Assembly (NCBI GenBank): GCA_964511625.1
Contig: CAZEJG010000019.1
Coordinates: 1-64,000, forward strand
Origin: Pseudohoeflea sp964511625
GTDB lineage: Bacteria; Pseudomonadota; Alphaproteobacteria; Rhizobiales; Rhizobiaceae
Direction: 5' to 3'
DNA: 64,000 nt
Part shown: positions 44,309-53,615 of the stretch, one piece after another
Position numbering within the stretch: the stretch's first letter is position 1
Layout: the number at the start of each line of letters is the position of its first letter
Position numbers and translations under genes: made by a program
The notes under the pieces: generated by a model
What the model was told of the DNA's origin: nothing
Seen by the model: only the letters and a program-made list of their open reading frames with translations
Database searches by the model: none

Positions 44309-45924
44309 CAGGGGGCGCTCCCCTGCGTGCTGGTCGCTGTGAGAAAGCGGTCGCGGAAGTCGCTCATCGGCCAAGCGTTGAGCGCCGCCGCGGGTTCGAG
44401 CCCCTTTGTCCATTGCCAGTCGTCGAACAGCGCGATCGCCTCGGGCGGCCCGATAAGGTGGACAGGTACGTCATGTCCGCCCTCCTGCGAGACGAAATCC
44501 GCAGCCTGATGATCGCCCAGGACCACGAGAAGCGGCTGGTCGGATGTATTGCGTGCCGCCCAGTCGAGCACGGTGCGAACGGAATAGTCCAAAGATCGGC
44601 CGTAGTGGTCGCGGATCCGGTCGCGGTCCGCCCACACCTCCCGCGGCGTCGGGCCGGCGGTGGCCATGGCGTCGAAGATGCGTCCGTCGCCGACGTCTTC
44701 CCACGGCACCATCGCGGCGACAGGCGTCCACGGCGCGTGGCTGGACACAAGCGCGATCTCCGCCATGACCGGTCGGCCCTTGTCGGGGAGCCGGTCATAG
44801 GCGGTGAGCGTGTACTGGTCGGGCATCGTCACCCAATTGAAGGGCTGGCCGGCATAGCCGAGGTCCTTCGCCGCGAAAATCTCCTCGAACCCCATCTTCG
44901 GGCCTTCCGGCCAGGCGAGTACGATCGCCGGAACCACGGCGCGGGTCAGGTAACCCGCGCGGGCAGCGAGTTGGTAAAGCGTCAGGTGCCGGCTCGACAG
45001 TATCGCGCCGTAGCGCCGCTGGTCGCCGATCGGCAGCCCCGAGGCGAGCGTGCCGTGGGCGAGCCAGCTCTGTCCGCCCTTCACCGGAGAGGTCAGCCAG
45101 CCGGAGCGCGCTTCGAGGCCCGCCTGCTCCAGCTTCAAAGAAGCCTGTGCGAGGGTCTGCCGGTGGCGCGTCGCATAGAGCGGATTGTCGAAGGCGGCGC
45201 GTCCGTAGCTCTCGATGAAGATCACGCCCACATCGCGACCGTCGAGCCGCCCGAGCACGCCGTCGCGGTCCCGCCAGGGATCATTGTCGGCGGCGACGGT
45301 GAATTCGGAAAGCGCTGTCAGCGACTGTCGTGACATGCGGATCTTCTCGGCCGCGAGCCGGGCGGTGAAGGCCGAGCCCGGCGGGTTCCAGCCCTTCCAG
45401 CCGGTCTGCGCGGTGTGAACTTCGGTCGCGGAGAGAACGGCGAAGGCGAGTGCGACAACCCCGGTCGCCGCCCTGGCCGAAACGGAAAGCCGGCTGCCCG
45501 CGCGCGCCCACAGTCGCAGGCCGGCAAAGAGCAGCCAGCCGACGAGGAAGACTACGGTGAGCACGAGAAGGAGGCAGGCGATCGCCCCCACTGTTCCGAT
45601 ACTGCCCGAAAGCAGCCGAACACCGGCGCCGATCAGCGGAGCGTCGACCACCGGGTCGAATTGTCGACCGAAGGCGGTGTACGCGGTGAAATCGAGCAGT
45701 TTCACGAGGACCATCGCCGTCAGCCCAAGGGCTGCGACGACCAGAGGCCAGCGCGCCAGCCGGCCGATCGCCAGCGCGCCCAGCAGCAGGACTGGAAGCT
45801 CGAGCGGAAAAAGCGCCAGTGCGGCCCAGGCCAGCGCCTTGGGATTGTTCGGCTGAACCAGAACGAGGTCGAGCAGGAGGGCGGACAGGATCAGGCCGAT
45901 GAACAGGCGCACGTGAACCGTCAT
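44308..45924 (-). CDS. Sulfatase-fold phosphoglycerol/phosphoethanolamine transferase-like membrane enzyme
   Basis: A 538-aa protein with four or five N-terminal membrane helices (up to about residue 165) and a periplasmic alkaline-phosphatase-superfamily domain. VGVIFIESYGRAAFDNP should contain the metal/nucleophile region, and LLVVLGDHQAADFV near residue 475 is the metal-binding GDH motif; HAPW precedes it. This architecture is that of LTA synthase, OpgB and EptA-type enzymes, which transfer head groups to envelope glycans or lipids. The nucleophile position is not as canonical as in LTA synthases. ATG at 45924 overlaps the upstream stop (ATGA). Confidence 0.85.
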   Translation of the reverse strand: MTVHVRLFIGLILSALLLDLVLVQPNNPKALAWAALALFPLELPVLLLGALAIGRLARWPLVVAALGLTAMVLVKLLDFTAYTAFGRQFDPVVDAPLIGAGVRLLSGSIGTVGAIACLLLVLTVVFLVGWLLFAGLRLWARAGSRLSVSARAATGVVALAFAVLSATEVHTAQTGWKGWNPPGSAFTARLAAEKIRMSRQSLTALSEFTVAADNDPWRDRDGVLGRLDGRDVGVIFIESYGRAAFDNPLYATRHRQTLAQASLKLEQAGLEARSGWLTSPVKGGQSWLAHGTLASGLPIGDQRRYGAILSSRHLTLYQLAARAGYLTRAVVPAIVLAWPEGPKMGFEEIFAAKDLGYAGQPFNWVTMPDQYTLTAYDRLPDKGRPVMAEIALVSSHAPWTPVAAMVPWEDVGDGRIFDAMATAGPTPREVWADRDRIRDHYGRSLDYSVRTVLDWAARNTSDQPLLVVLGDHQAADFVSQEGGHDVPVHLIGPPEAIALFDDWQWTKGLEPAAALNAWPMSDFRDRFLTATSTQGSAP

Positions 45925-46658
45925 GCTTTCCTTGCGAGCCAGAAGACATCGGTGGCGAAGGACCATGTGAGCAGGCCGAGCGCGATCACCGCGGCGAATG
46001 TCGAGACCGGCGGCGTGACGACCGGTACCAGCAATACGGCGAGCGTCCCGATCTGGATCACGCAGATCGCCTTGCGCCGCATGCGCTCCGGCAGCGGCGC
46101 CCGCAACCAGGGCAGGCCCCACATGGCGAGAACGAACAAGTAGCGCATCCCGCCGAGCAGCAGAACCCATGCTCCCGCCGTCTCTGTCCGCCAGGCGACC
46201 GCGGCGAGGAGCAGCGCGAAGGCGGCGTCAACTTCCATGTCGAAGCGGGCGCCCCAGGGCCCGGCGAGGCGGCTGCGGCGCGCGAGCCACCCGTCCAGTC
46301 CGTCGAGCGACAGGGCCACGATGGCGAGTGCGAAGTAGATCCACGCCGTCCCGGTCGTCATCACCTCGGGCCTTGCGAGAGGCACAAGGAAAAGCGAAGC
46401 AAGCGCCATGCGTCCGAGTGTCAGCGTGTTGGCGGGGCCGAACCGGGCGGCCGGCCATCGACGCAGAAGTGCGATTCCGACGATACCCGCACCACAGACA
46501 AAGCCCGCGACCGGCAGAACCATCGCTTCACCGGCGAGACCCATTGAGGCCAGACCGACGAGCATCGCAAACGAGAGGGAGAGGAGCACAAAGGTCGGCA
46601 CCGGACCGGATCCGGCGCTTTCACCGGGTCCTGCGGTCTGCGGATCGTGAATGCTCAT
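45921..46658 (-). CDS. CDP-alcohol phosphatidyltransferase family protein
   Basis: A 245-aa membrane enzyme that moves a phosphatidyl or similar group from a CDP-alcohol to a second alcohol. The family signature DGxxDGxxARx8Gx3Dx3D is complete in LDGLDGWLARRSRLAGPWGARFDMEVD (about 120-146). Several hydrophobic segments surround it. ATG at 46658 begins MSIHDP; a longer frame has no support. It is the first gene of the seven-gene operon, so its lipid product probably feeds the sulfatase-fold enzyme and flippase-like protein that follow. Confidence 0.9.
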   Translation of the reverse strand: MSIHDPQTAGPGESAGSGPVPTFVLLSLSFAMLVGLASMGLAGEAMVLPVAGFVCGAGIVGIALLRRWPAARFGPANTLTLGRMALASLFLVPLARPEVMTTGTAWIYFALAIVALSLDGLDGWLARRSRLAGPWGARFDMEVDAAFALLLAAVAWRTETAGAWVLLLGGMRYLFVLAMWGLPWLRAPLPERMRRKAICVIQIGTLAVLLVPVVTPPVSTFAAVIALGLLTWSFATDVFWLARKA

Positions 46659-46777
46659 CCGGAAAACAGGTATGGGTTGGAGCGGGCCTGTCAAGCGGCA
46701 AGTCCGGTTTACGTCCTGACCGCCGCATCCTAAGGTAAAAGCGAAACATCCCGGCATGACGGAGGATCGGACACCAC

Positions 46778-47332
46778 ATGAACGCCACCTCGCCCGCATC
46801 GGCACCTGTCCGCTACGCACCGGTGTCGCGCGTCCTTCACTGGCTGACCGTCATCCTGGTGCTGACCTCGATCCCGGCCGGCCTCGTCATGGTCGAGCAG
46901 GGGCTGCCCCGGTGGCTGCAGGACGGCCTCTTCCTCTACCACAAGAATATCGGCCCGGTGATCCTGCTGCTGGTCGTCCTGCGCATCGTCTACCGGTTCG
47001 TTCATCGCCCGCCGCCGTACCCCGAGACGATGCCCCGGTCGCAAGCGCTCGTCGCCGAGACGGTGCACTGGCTGCTCTATGCCTGTCTCGTCGTCATGGC
47101 CGTCTCCGGAACGATCCGCGTCCAGGCCGGCGGCTTTCCGATGGAAGTCTGGGATCCGCTCTTCGGCGGAATCGTGTCGAAGGACAAGGCGCTCGCCGAC
47201 ACCGCCAAGGCGGTGCATTACTGGGTCCGCATCCCGCTCATTCTCCTGATCCTCGGCCATATCGGCGCCGCCGCCATGCACGGTCTGATCAAGAAGGACG
47301 GCATCTTCAGCCGCATGTGGCCGCCGGCCTGA
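46778..47332 (+). CDS. Cytochrome b561 family protein
   Basis: A 184-aa integral membrane dihaem cytochrome of the CybB type, passing electrons from ubiquinol to periplasmic acceptors. It shows four helices with the haem histidines at SRVLHWLTV, LYHKNIGPVI, ETVHWLLYACL and LGHIGAAAMHGLI. GGAGG precedes the ATG. It is convergent with the FAD oxidoreductase gene and divergent from the CDP-alcohol operon. Confidence 0.93.
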   Translation: MNATSPASAPVRYAPVSRVLHWLTVILVLTSIPAGLVMVEQGLPRWLQDGLFLYHKNIGPVILLLVVLRIVYRFVHRPPPYPETMPRSQALVAETVHWLLYACLVVMAVSGTIRVQAGGFPMEVWDPLFGGIVSKDKALADTAKAVHYWVRIPLILLILGHIGAAAMHGLIKKDGIFSRMWPPA

Positions 47333-47345
47333 AGGCGACGCTGCC

Positions 47346-48623
47346 TCAGCCCCGAACGGAAATCCCGTGTACCAGGGTGGCGCCGGTCTCGTACCAGGCG
47401 GCCTTGGCCGTTGCGAAACGTTCGTCATGGTGCGTGATCGGAGCGATCGGCAGGGCGGCGGGGTTGTCCTCGATCAGCGCGACCGCCGCGGCGCGGCCGA
47501 AGACGGTGCCCGGCGCGATGCCGCGTCCCGAATAGCCGAAGACCGCATAGGCGCCGGGACCGAAGCCGACGATCTTCGGAATATGGTCGCCGGTCATGGC
47601 GATGCGGCCGCTCCAGCCGTGTTCGAAGGGCAGATCACCGAGATCGGGATAGAGCGAGCGCAGCTTGCGCCGCGCCCAGGCGGCGTGAAACCCCTTGCCG
47701 GCATGTTCGAGACTGCCCACACCGCCGATGATCAGGCGTCCGCTCGCATCGAGCCGCACCGACGACATCACCGTCGCCGTATCCCAGCACCCTTCTCCGC
47801 CCGCGAGGATTTTCTCGCGCGCGTCCGCTGGCAGGGGCGCCGTCGCGAACTGGCAATAATTGAAGGGAATGAAGCCCGGCGTGTAGGGCGCATCGATTCC
47901 CGAATGATAGGCGTTGGTAGCGACCAGCAGCCGCGGCGCACGCACTTCGAAACCGTTGGCCCGGACCACCCAGGCCTCGCCCACGCGATTGATTGAGTTC
48001 ACCGGCGAGTGTTCGTGGATCGCCGCGCCCTTCTCGATCGCCGCCCGGGCAAGGCCACGGGCATAGGCGAGCGGCTGGATGGTGCCGGCGCGCGGATCGA
48101 ACAGCGCGCCTTCGAAGGCCTCCGTTCCGGTGCGCTTCACGGTCTCTGCCCGGTCGAGCAGGCCAAGCGGTGCGCCGTGGCGGTTGCCCTGCCGGTAGCG
48201 GTTCTCGAGATCGCGCAATCCGTCTTGCGAATGGGCCAGATGCAGCGTGCCCTTGCGGGTCGCCTCGCAATCGATCCCCTCGCGCTCGATCAGCGCGAAC
48301 ACCTCGCCCGGCCCGGCGCCGAGCAGGTCGATGAGGCGCTGGCCGGCCACATCCCCCATCTGCGCCATGATGGTGTCGGGCGGCAGCCAGAGACCGGCAT
48401 TGACGAGCCCGACATTCCGCCCCGAACCGCCATGGCCGACGGTCTCCGCCTCGAGCAGGCAGACCGAAACGCCCCGGCGTGCTGCTTCGAGCGCCGCGGA
48501 AAACCCCGTGAACCCGCCACCGATGACGATGAGACCGGCGGTCTTGTCCCTATCGAGCGGCGGCGCGCTCACCTCCTCGCGCGAGCTCGAACGCCACAAA
48601 ATCGAAAAGTCTGGAGACGGCAT
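47346..48623 (-). CDS. FAD-dependent oxidoreductase, gamma-glutamylputrescine oxidase-like
   Basis: A 425-aa DAO-family flavoprotein. The N-terminal dinucleotide fold is LIVIGGGFTGFSAALEAARRG, the second FAD motif is GHGGSGRNVGLVNAGLW, and the C-terminal GFGPGAYAVFGYSGRGIAPGTVFGRAAA is typical of PuuB-type amine oxidases. ATG at 48623 has AAAGG about 10 nt upstream. It is not beside other putrescine genes, so the substrate remains open. Confidence 0.88.
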   Translation of the reverse strand: MPSPDFSILWRSSSREEVSAPPLDRDKTAGLIVIGGGFTGFSAALEAARRGVSVCLLEAETVGHGGSGRNVGLVNAGLWLPPDTIMAQMGDVAGQRLIDLLGAGPGEVFALIEREGIDCEATRKGTLHLAHSQDGLRDLENRYRQGNRHGAPLGLLDRAETVKRTGTEAFEGALFDPRAGTIQPLAYARGLARAAIEKGAAIHEHSPVNSINRVGEAWVVRANGFEVRAPRLLVATNAYHSGIDAPYTPGFIPFNYCQFATAPLPADAREKILAGGEGCWDTATVMSSVRLDASGRLIIGGVGSLEHAGKGFHAAWARRKLRSLYPDLGDLPFEHGWSGRIAMTGDHIPKIVGFGPGAYAVFGYSGRGIAPGTVFGRAAAVALIEDNPAALPIAPITHHDERFATAKAAWYETGATLVHGISVRG

Positions 48624-48852
48624 GCGCGGGGGCCTTTCACACATTGAAGACGGGAGCCGGCCGGTATCTGAAGCATTCCGGCCGAATCCCGACCCGACGC
48701 TACAACAGGCCGCTTGCCGCTTGCACGTCATTTCCCGTGGGAATCTGGCTTGATTGTCGCCGACGTTCGATGCGCTCTCGCCGCGTCGCCCCGATCCGCC
48801 CATGGCAACTGCGGTCAACCGCCATGGGACTGGTCGGAACCGCGCGGCCTGT

Positions 48853-49509
48853 TCAGTCGCGTTGCTGTTGCCGGGTCAGAACGAATTTCAGCCCGCGCGA
48901 CCGGTCGATGATGCCGAGCATCCCGAACCGGCACACCGAACCGTCCCAGCACGGCGTCCGCCACTCGGTCGAGCCGCCGGAGAGTTTCCCCGGCAGGAAG
49001 GAGCTGTCCGGCTTGGTGTCGAGGATCGCCTCCAGATAATAGGAGGTCCAGGAAGGTAGCATTGCCGCCATGGTCGTCGAGAGTTCCTCGATCCCCGAAT
49101 CGTAGTCCCAGGCGCGCTCCCAGTCGACGCGGCAACCTCCGGCGGGCGTTTCCGGAGTGGGGAGCGTCAGGTGAATGACCGGGAACCCGCCCTTGAAATC
49201 GGCCTCCTCGCTTCCGGTCTTGGAGAGCACGCTGACGCCCGGCCGCGCGCCGTCTTCGGTCCCCCAGAGATGGAAGGTATTGGAGACGATCCTGTAGCCC
49301 TCCGGCAAAAGCCGTTCGGCGAGCCCCTCCGTCACCGGTTTATCGAGGCAGGCGGTCTTGAAGATCTGAAAGACGTTGAGAATGCCGCGTAAGTCGGTCT
49401 TGTTCTCATAGGCAAAGACGATCCGCTGCGGCTCGGCAGCGTCCGCCGTTAGGGCGGGAAAAAATCCCAGCCACAGCGTTCCCGCTGCGAGGAAACGGAG
49501 ACGGTTCAT
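48853..49509 (-). CDS. Exported protein of unknown function
   Basis: A 218-aa protein with a clear signal peptide (MNRLRFLAAGTLWLGFFPALTADA, about 1-24) and a soluble periplasmic part with four cysteines, which could form disulfides (CLDKPV, GGCRVDW, PCWDGSVCRFG). It contains VFAYENKTDLRGILNVFQIFKTACLDKPVTEG and DYDSGIEELSTTMAAMLPSW. I do not recognise the family. It stands alone with about 230 nt and 100 nt of gene-free sequence on either side. Confidence 0.75.
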   Translation of the reverse strand: MNRLRFLAAGTLWLGFFPALTADAAEPQRIVFAYENKTDLRGILNVFQIFKTACLDKPVTEGLAERLLPEGYRIVSNTFHLWGTEDGARPGVSVLSKTGSEEADFKGGFPVIHLTLPTPETPAGGCRVDWERAWDYDSGIEELSTTMAAMLPSWTSYYLEAILDTKPDSSFLPGKLSGGSTEWRTPCWDGSVCRFGMLGIIDRSRGLKFVLTRQQQRD

Positions 49510-49610
49510 CGCGTCACTCCTTGGTGCGTGCCCCGCGGATCATGTCGCTTCGAAAAGCATAGCACGACGGAGGCGCGGAGGACAGAAAGTCGGCGCCTGC
49601 TTGGGGATGC

Positions 49611-51089
49611 TCAGTTGCTGTCCCGAAGAGCCTCGCAGCTCACCATCCGAAAGCGCACGGCGCTGTAACGGTCCAGCTCGGCCTGTGTCGCCTTGGTGTT
49701 GAAGCTGCGCGCGGGCACTGCGACGATAACGGGATCCGGCTCATGCGCCGCGATATCGAGCCGGACCCGGAACCGCAGCGGCAGGTTCCGGACGCCTCTA
49801 TTTCGCACGACAGCCCTGAGGCGCATGACATGGCGATCGCCGCAATTGATCTCGAACTCGATGCGCCGGGACGCGGCCGGAATCGTGGCGGATAGCCTGA
49901 TGTCGAGGCTTCCCGACCAGTTCTGTCCGGGCCGGCGGCCGGGAAGGTCAAGGGTCGCTTCGAGCACTGGCGGGTGAACGCTATCTGCTCCCGGTTTCGG
50001 CCGGCCGAACGGCGAGGCGAGCACCAGCGGAGAGCGCTCTCCGCGCTGCCGTCGTCGCCCGCGCAAGAGCCTGCCCTGCTTCGCCATCGTCCGCGCCAGC
50101 CACGAGAGATCGATCCGATCGCTCTTCGGGCGTGATTCCGCCACGGCTGCCGCCAATTGAAAGGGATAAGCCGCCGCACCGCGCTCCAGCGCCGCGAGCA
50201 CGCTGTCGGGCACGGGTTTTTCGAGCCGCTCGCGCGCATAGAAGAGAGCTGTAAATGCCGCTGCGCCGAGGCGGCGCTTTCCGGCGAGCGCGACGAAGAG
50301 GTCCCAATCCACCGCGCCTTCGTCCACTGCCAAAGCTGCATCGGCAAGCCAGTCACTCGACTTGTGTGCTCCCAGCGCGCCATGGGCGATGGCGATCAGG
50401 ATGGTGTCGAGCGGCGAGGGAACGCGAACCGGCGTGCCGTTGAGAACGCCCGGCCGCGACCGCTCCCACAGCGCAGCGTCCTCGCCTTCGGCCGTGTGCG
50501 GTGGATGGAAGGCAGTCCGGTGCAGGTCGAAATTGCCGAATTCGCCGCGAACGAAATTGATGCCCGTCACCTGCCCGAGTTGGGTCCGCTGATAGAGCGC
50601 CGATCCCGAGCCCGACGGTATCCAGCCTTCCTCGCTGAGGACATCGAAGGCCGGGTGCAGGTCGTCGGGCTGCACGACGATGTCGATATCGTTGACGATG
50701 CGTCCGCGAGCCGACGCCTCCCCGCTCGCCGCGCGTCCCGCGCCCTTGATCGCCAGCATCTCCACGCCTTCATCCGACAACCGGCGCAACACGCCGCCTG
50801 CCTCGCTCACCACCATGTGGCTGCGCGACCAGATGGAGCGCTCGATGCCGGCGATCCGCGGTCGCATCGGGCTGTCAGGCGCCAGAACGGATACGCGCCG
50901 CGCGGCGAGGCTGATCAGCCGCAGCTGCCCCCAGGTCAGATCGTCGAAATCGGCGGCCACCTCGAAATCGCGCCATGCCGCGGCTGCCCGGTCGGCATCG
51001 CTCAACGTCGCGGCCCTCAGAAGGAGGTCGATCGACGGACCCGGCCAGGCCAGTCGCGCGAACCGCCTGATGAGAGGGGACGGGATCAT
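49611..51089 (-). CDS. Nucleotidyltransferase family protein (NTP_transf_5-like) with C-terminal beta domain
   Basis: A 492-aa protein, last gene of the PqqD/kinase operon. The nucleotidyltransferase core is LAIKGAGRAASG...RGRIVNDIDIVVQPDD (about 112-143), with the DxD pair needed for catalysis, then FDLHRTAFHP. Residues from about 350 form a separate beta-rich region (VLEATLDLPGRRPGQNWSGSLDIRLSA...). Family members accompany HPr-kinase-like and PqqD-like proteins in several unassigned systems. ATG at 51089 overlaps the stop of the GT2 gene upstream (ATGA). Confidence 0.82.
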   Translation of the reverse strand: MIPSPLIRRFARLAWPGPSIDLLLRAATLSDADRAAAAWRDFEVAADFDDLTWGQLRLISLAARRVSVLAPDSPMRPRIAGIERSIWSRSHMVVSEAGGVLRRLSDEGVEMLAIKGAGRAASGEASARGRIVNDIDIVVQPDDLHPAFDVLSEEGWIPSGSGSALYQRTQLGQVTGINFVRGEFGNFDLHRTAFHPPHTAEGEDAALWERSRPGVLNGTPVRVPSPLDTILIAIAHGALGAHKSSDWLADAALAVDEGAVDWDLFVALAGKRRLGAAAFTALFYARERLEKPVPDSVLAALERGAAAYPFQLAAAVAESRPKSDRIDLSWLARTMAKQGRLLRGRRRQRGERSPLVLASPFGRPKPGADSVHPPVLEATLDLPGRRPGQNWSGSLDIRLSATIPAASRRIEFEINCGDRHVMRLRAVVRNRGVRNLPLRFRVRLDIAAHEPDPVIVAVPARSFNTKATQAELDRYSAVRFRMVSCEALRDSN

Positions 51090-51772
51090 TCGCCGGTATC
51101 CGCCTTCTTCCGGCGCATGAGTGCTTCGTGCGCCGCGACCAGATAGCCCCGTGTCCGCTCGCGGGCGCGGGTGTCGGACAGGGACCCGGGCCTGAGCCGT
51201 CGAAGCGCGAGCACATCGTCGAGCAACTCGTGCCGGTGGCCGAGGTGCCGCCCGCGTCCCAGCCAGTCGATCATCTCGCCCAGATTGCCGGGAAAATCCT
51301 GCATCTCGCCCACTTCGCGCATGCCGTCGGCGCGATAGACCATCGTCGTCCGTGTCCACAGGTCTATTATTTTCCCGTCTCCGGTGGCCGCCGCCTCCGG
51401 CTTATCGCCGTCGCGAAACGTGCGACCCTTGGCGAAGACGGCCATCACATCCGGTGCTGCCTCCAGCCAGGTGATCTGGCGCGCCATCTTCTGCGGCAGC
51501 CAGATATCGTCGGAATCGAGCGTCGCTACCAGGTCGGTGGTAACTTGACGGAAGCCGACGCTGGTCGCGGAGCCGGGGCCGCCGTTCTCCTTGCGAATGA
51601 CGGCGACGCCGGTGCCGAAGCTTTCGGCAACTTCCGCCGTCCTGTCAGCCGAGCCGTCGTCGACGACGATGATTCGCTCGGGCAGAACCGTCTGGCCCAG
51701 CACCGAACGGATTGCCTCGCCGAGATGGGCCTCGGCATTATAGGCGGGGATGACGACGGAATAGGACAACAT
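51086..51772 (-). CDS. Glycosyltransferase family 2 protein (second of two)
   Basis: A 228-aa GT-A glycosyltransferase. It starts YSVVIPAYNAEAHLGEAIRSVLGQT and carries IIVVDDGSADRTAEV, ENGGPGSATSVGFRQVTTDLVATLDSDDIW with the metal-binding DSDD. No membrane segment is evident. It overlaps the nucleotidyltransferase gene by 4 nt and follows the other GT2 gene by 6 nt. Confidence 0.9.
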   Translation of the reverse strand: MLSYSVVIPAYNAEAHLGEAIRSVLGQTVLPERIIVVDDGSADRTAEVAESFGTGVAVIRKENGGPGSATSVGFRQVTTDLVATLDSDDIWLPQKMARQITWLEAAPDVMAVFAKGRTFRDGDKPEAAATGDGKIIDLWTRTTMVYRADGMREVGEMQDFPGNLGEMIDWLGRGRHLGHRHELLDDVLALRRLRPGSLSDTRARERTRGYLVAAHEALMRRKKADTGE

Positions 51773-51778
51773 CGCGGA

Positions 51779-52537
51779 TCAGAAATCCTTCTCGATTTCG
51801 TCGCGGCGCAGGAACATCTCCGAGAAAACCGCCGGAAGGTCGCCTCCCTGTCTGAGTTTGTTGCGCGCCGCCCATTTCAGGCTCGCCAGCATGAATTCGC
51901 GCTGCATCTGCGCCGTGTCGAGCGTCACATTGGCATCATGGCGGCGGTAAAAGGCGGCAATTCCGTCGTCGAGAACGAGGTTGATGCCCTTCTCCACCAC
52001 CCGCAGCACGTAGTCGGTGTCGCAGCCCTGCTTGAAACTCTCGTCGAACCTCCCGACGAGATCGAAGACATGGGGACGGTACATGGCCGACTGCAGGTAG
52101 GGGCCGCGGATGATCTTGGTGCGGCTGCCCTTCGCCGGCGCCAGTGTCGCTTCGTCGAAAACGCTGAACATCTCCACCCGGCCATACATCACCTCGGTCT
52201 CCGGCTCGTTCTCCATGCGTGCCTGCTGCCGGGCCAGCCGACCCGGATAGGACACGTCGTCGGCATCGAGAAAGGCGACGTAGCGGACATGTTCCGGGAG
52301 GTTGTCGAGGCCGGTGTTGCGTGCGGCGGCAATACCCTTTCGCGGGTTGGTGAGAAGACGGATTTCGCTGAATTCGGCGGCGCGACGCTCAACCAGTGCC
52401 CGCGTGTCGTCGGTCGAACCGTCATCAATGACGATGATGTCGAGATCGATAGCCTCGCGTTCGGCTACCAGTGACATCAGCGAGGCGTCGATGAAACGCG
52501 CGGCGTTGAAGGCGGGGATGATGACGCTAACGGGCAT
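51779..52537 (-). CDS. Glycosyltransferase family 2 protein (first of two)
   Basis: A 252-aa GT-A glycosyltransferase with VSVIIPAFNAARFIDASLMSL, IIVIDDGSTDDTRALV, PRKGIAAARNTGLDN and AFLDADDV (DxD-type). It is related to but clearly different from the next gene, with a longer C-terminal part (FDESFKQGCDTDYVLRVVEKG). ATG at 52537 lies within the last codons of the kinase gene (11-nt overlap). Confidence 0.9.
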   Translation of the reverse strand: MPVSVIIPAFNAARFIDASLMSLVAEREAIDLDIIVIDDGSTDDTRALVERRAAEFSEIRLLTNPRKGIAAARNTGLDNLPEHVRYVAFLDADDVSYPGRLARQQARMENEPETEVMYGRVEMFSVFDEATLAPAKGSRTKIIRGPYLQSAMYRPHVFDLVGRFDESFKQGCDTDYVLRVVEKGINLVLDDGIAAFYRRHDANVTLDTAQMQREFMLASLKWAARNKLRQGGDLPAVFSEMFLRRDEIEKDF

Positions 52538-53615
52538 CGGGAAACTCGTGCATGAGATGTTCGCCGATCGCGTCTGCGATTTCGGCGGGAGACTCGGAGA
52601 GGAGCACGCGAAAGGCCGGCAGACGCCGGGCGATATCGGAAAAGAAACGCAGGCCCCCGTCGGTGTCGCCGGGCAACTGGAAGACGGCGGAGGGCGCCAG
52701 CGCAAGTGCGGCGGAGGACGCGGAGACCGGTTCGATCCGGGTCCGGCGGAGCCGCGCGACGCGCGGCAGCAGGATCGCCCGCAGCGGAAGATGGCGGACG
52801 AAGGCGTTCGCAGAGAGGTCCATGGCGTCGAATTCGTACTTGCCGTGCCAATTCGTGACGCCCCACCGCCCATCTGTGGCATCAAGCCCCGCGCGCTGCA
52901 AGCCTTCTCTGTCCTGCTTGAACACACGGAAGGCGGCGTGCGCCGTGATCTCGGGCCCCTTGTCGACCACCACATAGTCGTCGCCGGCGGATGTGAGGCC
53001 GTTGAGCAGGCAGGCAAGCGCGGTGCCTGACTTGCCCGAACCGCTCGATCCGACCACCAGCGCCCCGGCGCTCTCAACGCCCACTGCCGCGGCGTGGGTC
53101 AGGCGACGGCCCTTGCGGGCGTGCGCCCAGTGCAGGAACAGCCGTAATGGCGAACCTGTCTCCCATGGAGGAATGCCCATCGGCTCCCGGAGTGTGAAAA
53201 GCCCGAACCCGCGGTCGGGGTCGAAGAGCTGCCACGACGGCATGTCGTGGTGAAACCCCCTCAGCCCGGCGTCTTCGAAGGCTTTTTCGAACGGCCGGGA
53301 GGCGAAATGCGCGCCCGTCAGCCAAGGTGCAGGTTGCTCCCAGCCCGCGCACGAGGGGTCCAGCGCCAGTATCTCCACGTGGTTGTCGGCGATTTCGTCG
53401 CCGTTCCGCCTGACGAGCCGGCGCTCGCACAGGTCGGCCAGTTCGTGCCCGGAAAACCAGACCGAGAGATCGAGAAGCGGCATGGCGAAATCGCGACGTT
53501 CCAGCCACTCCCGCGGAAAGGCCATGGCTGTCGTGATGCGCTCGCGACCGTAAGAAGCGACCGTGCCGAGATGAACACCCTGGACCGAAGACATCCTGCT
53601 GAGGTGGCCTGTCAC
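52527..53615 (-). CDS. HPr kinase-like P-loop protein (HprK-related)
   Basis: A 362-aa cytosolic protein. The P-loop is GSSGSGKSGTALACLL (about 188-203) followed by GDDYVVVDKG, the arrangement of HPr kinase/phosphorylase; an N-terminal domain of about 170 residues is unlike HprK. There is no phosphotransferase gene nearby, so the target is not HPr of the sugar PTS by context. In lasso-peptide clusters related kinases phosphorylate a peptide Ser, and HprK-related kinase A occurs beside PqqD-like proteins. The start is GTG at 53615, overlapping the PqqD stop (GTGA); ATG at 53594 is possible. Confidence 0.82.
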   Translation of the reverse strand: MTGHLSRMSSVQGVHLGTVASYGRERITTAMAFPREWLERRDFAMPLLDLSVWFSGHELADLCERRLVRRNGDEIADNHVEILALDPSCAGWEQPAPWLTGAHFASRPFEKAFEDAGLRGFHHDMPSWQLFDPDRGFGLFTLREPMGIPPWETGSPLRLFLHWAHARKGRRLTHAAAVGVESAGALVVGSSGSGKSGTALACLLNGLTSAGDDYVVVDKGPEITAHAAFRVFKQDREGLQRAGLDATDGRWGVTNWHGKYEFDAMDLSANAFVRHLPLRAILLPRVARLRRTRIEPVSASSAALALAPSAVFQLPGDTDGGLRFFSDIARRLPAFRVLLSESPAEIADAIGEHLMHEFPDAR

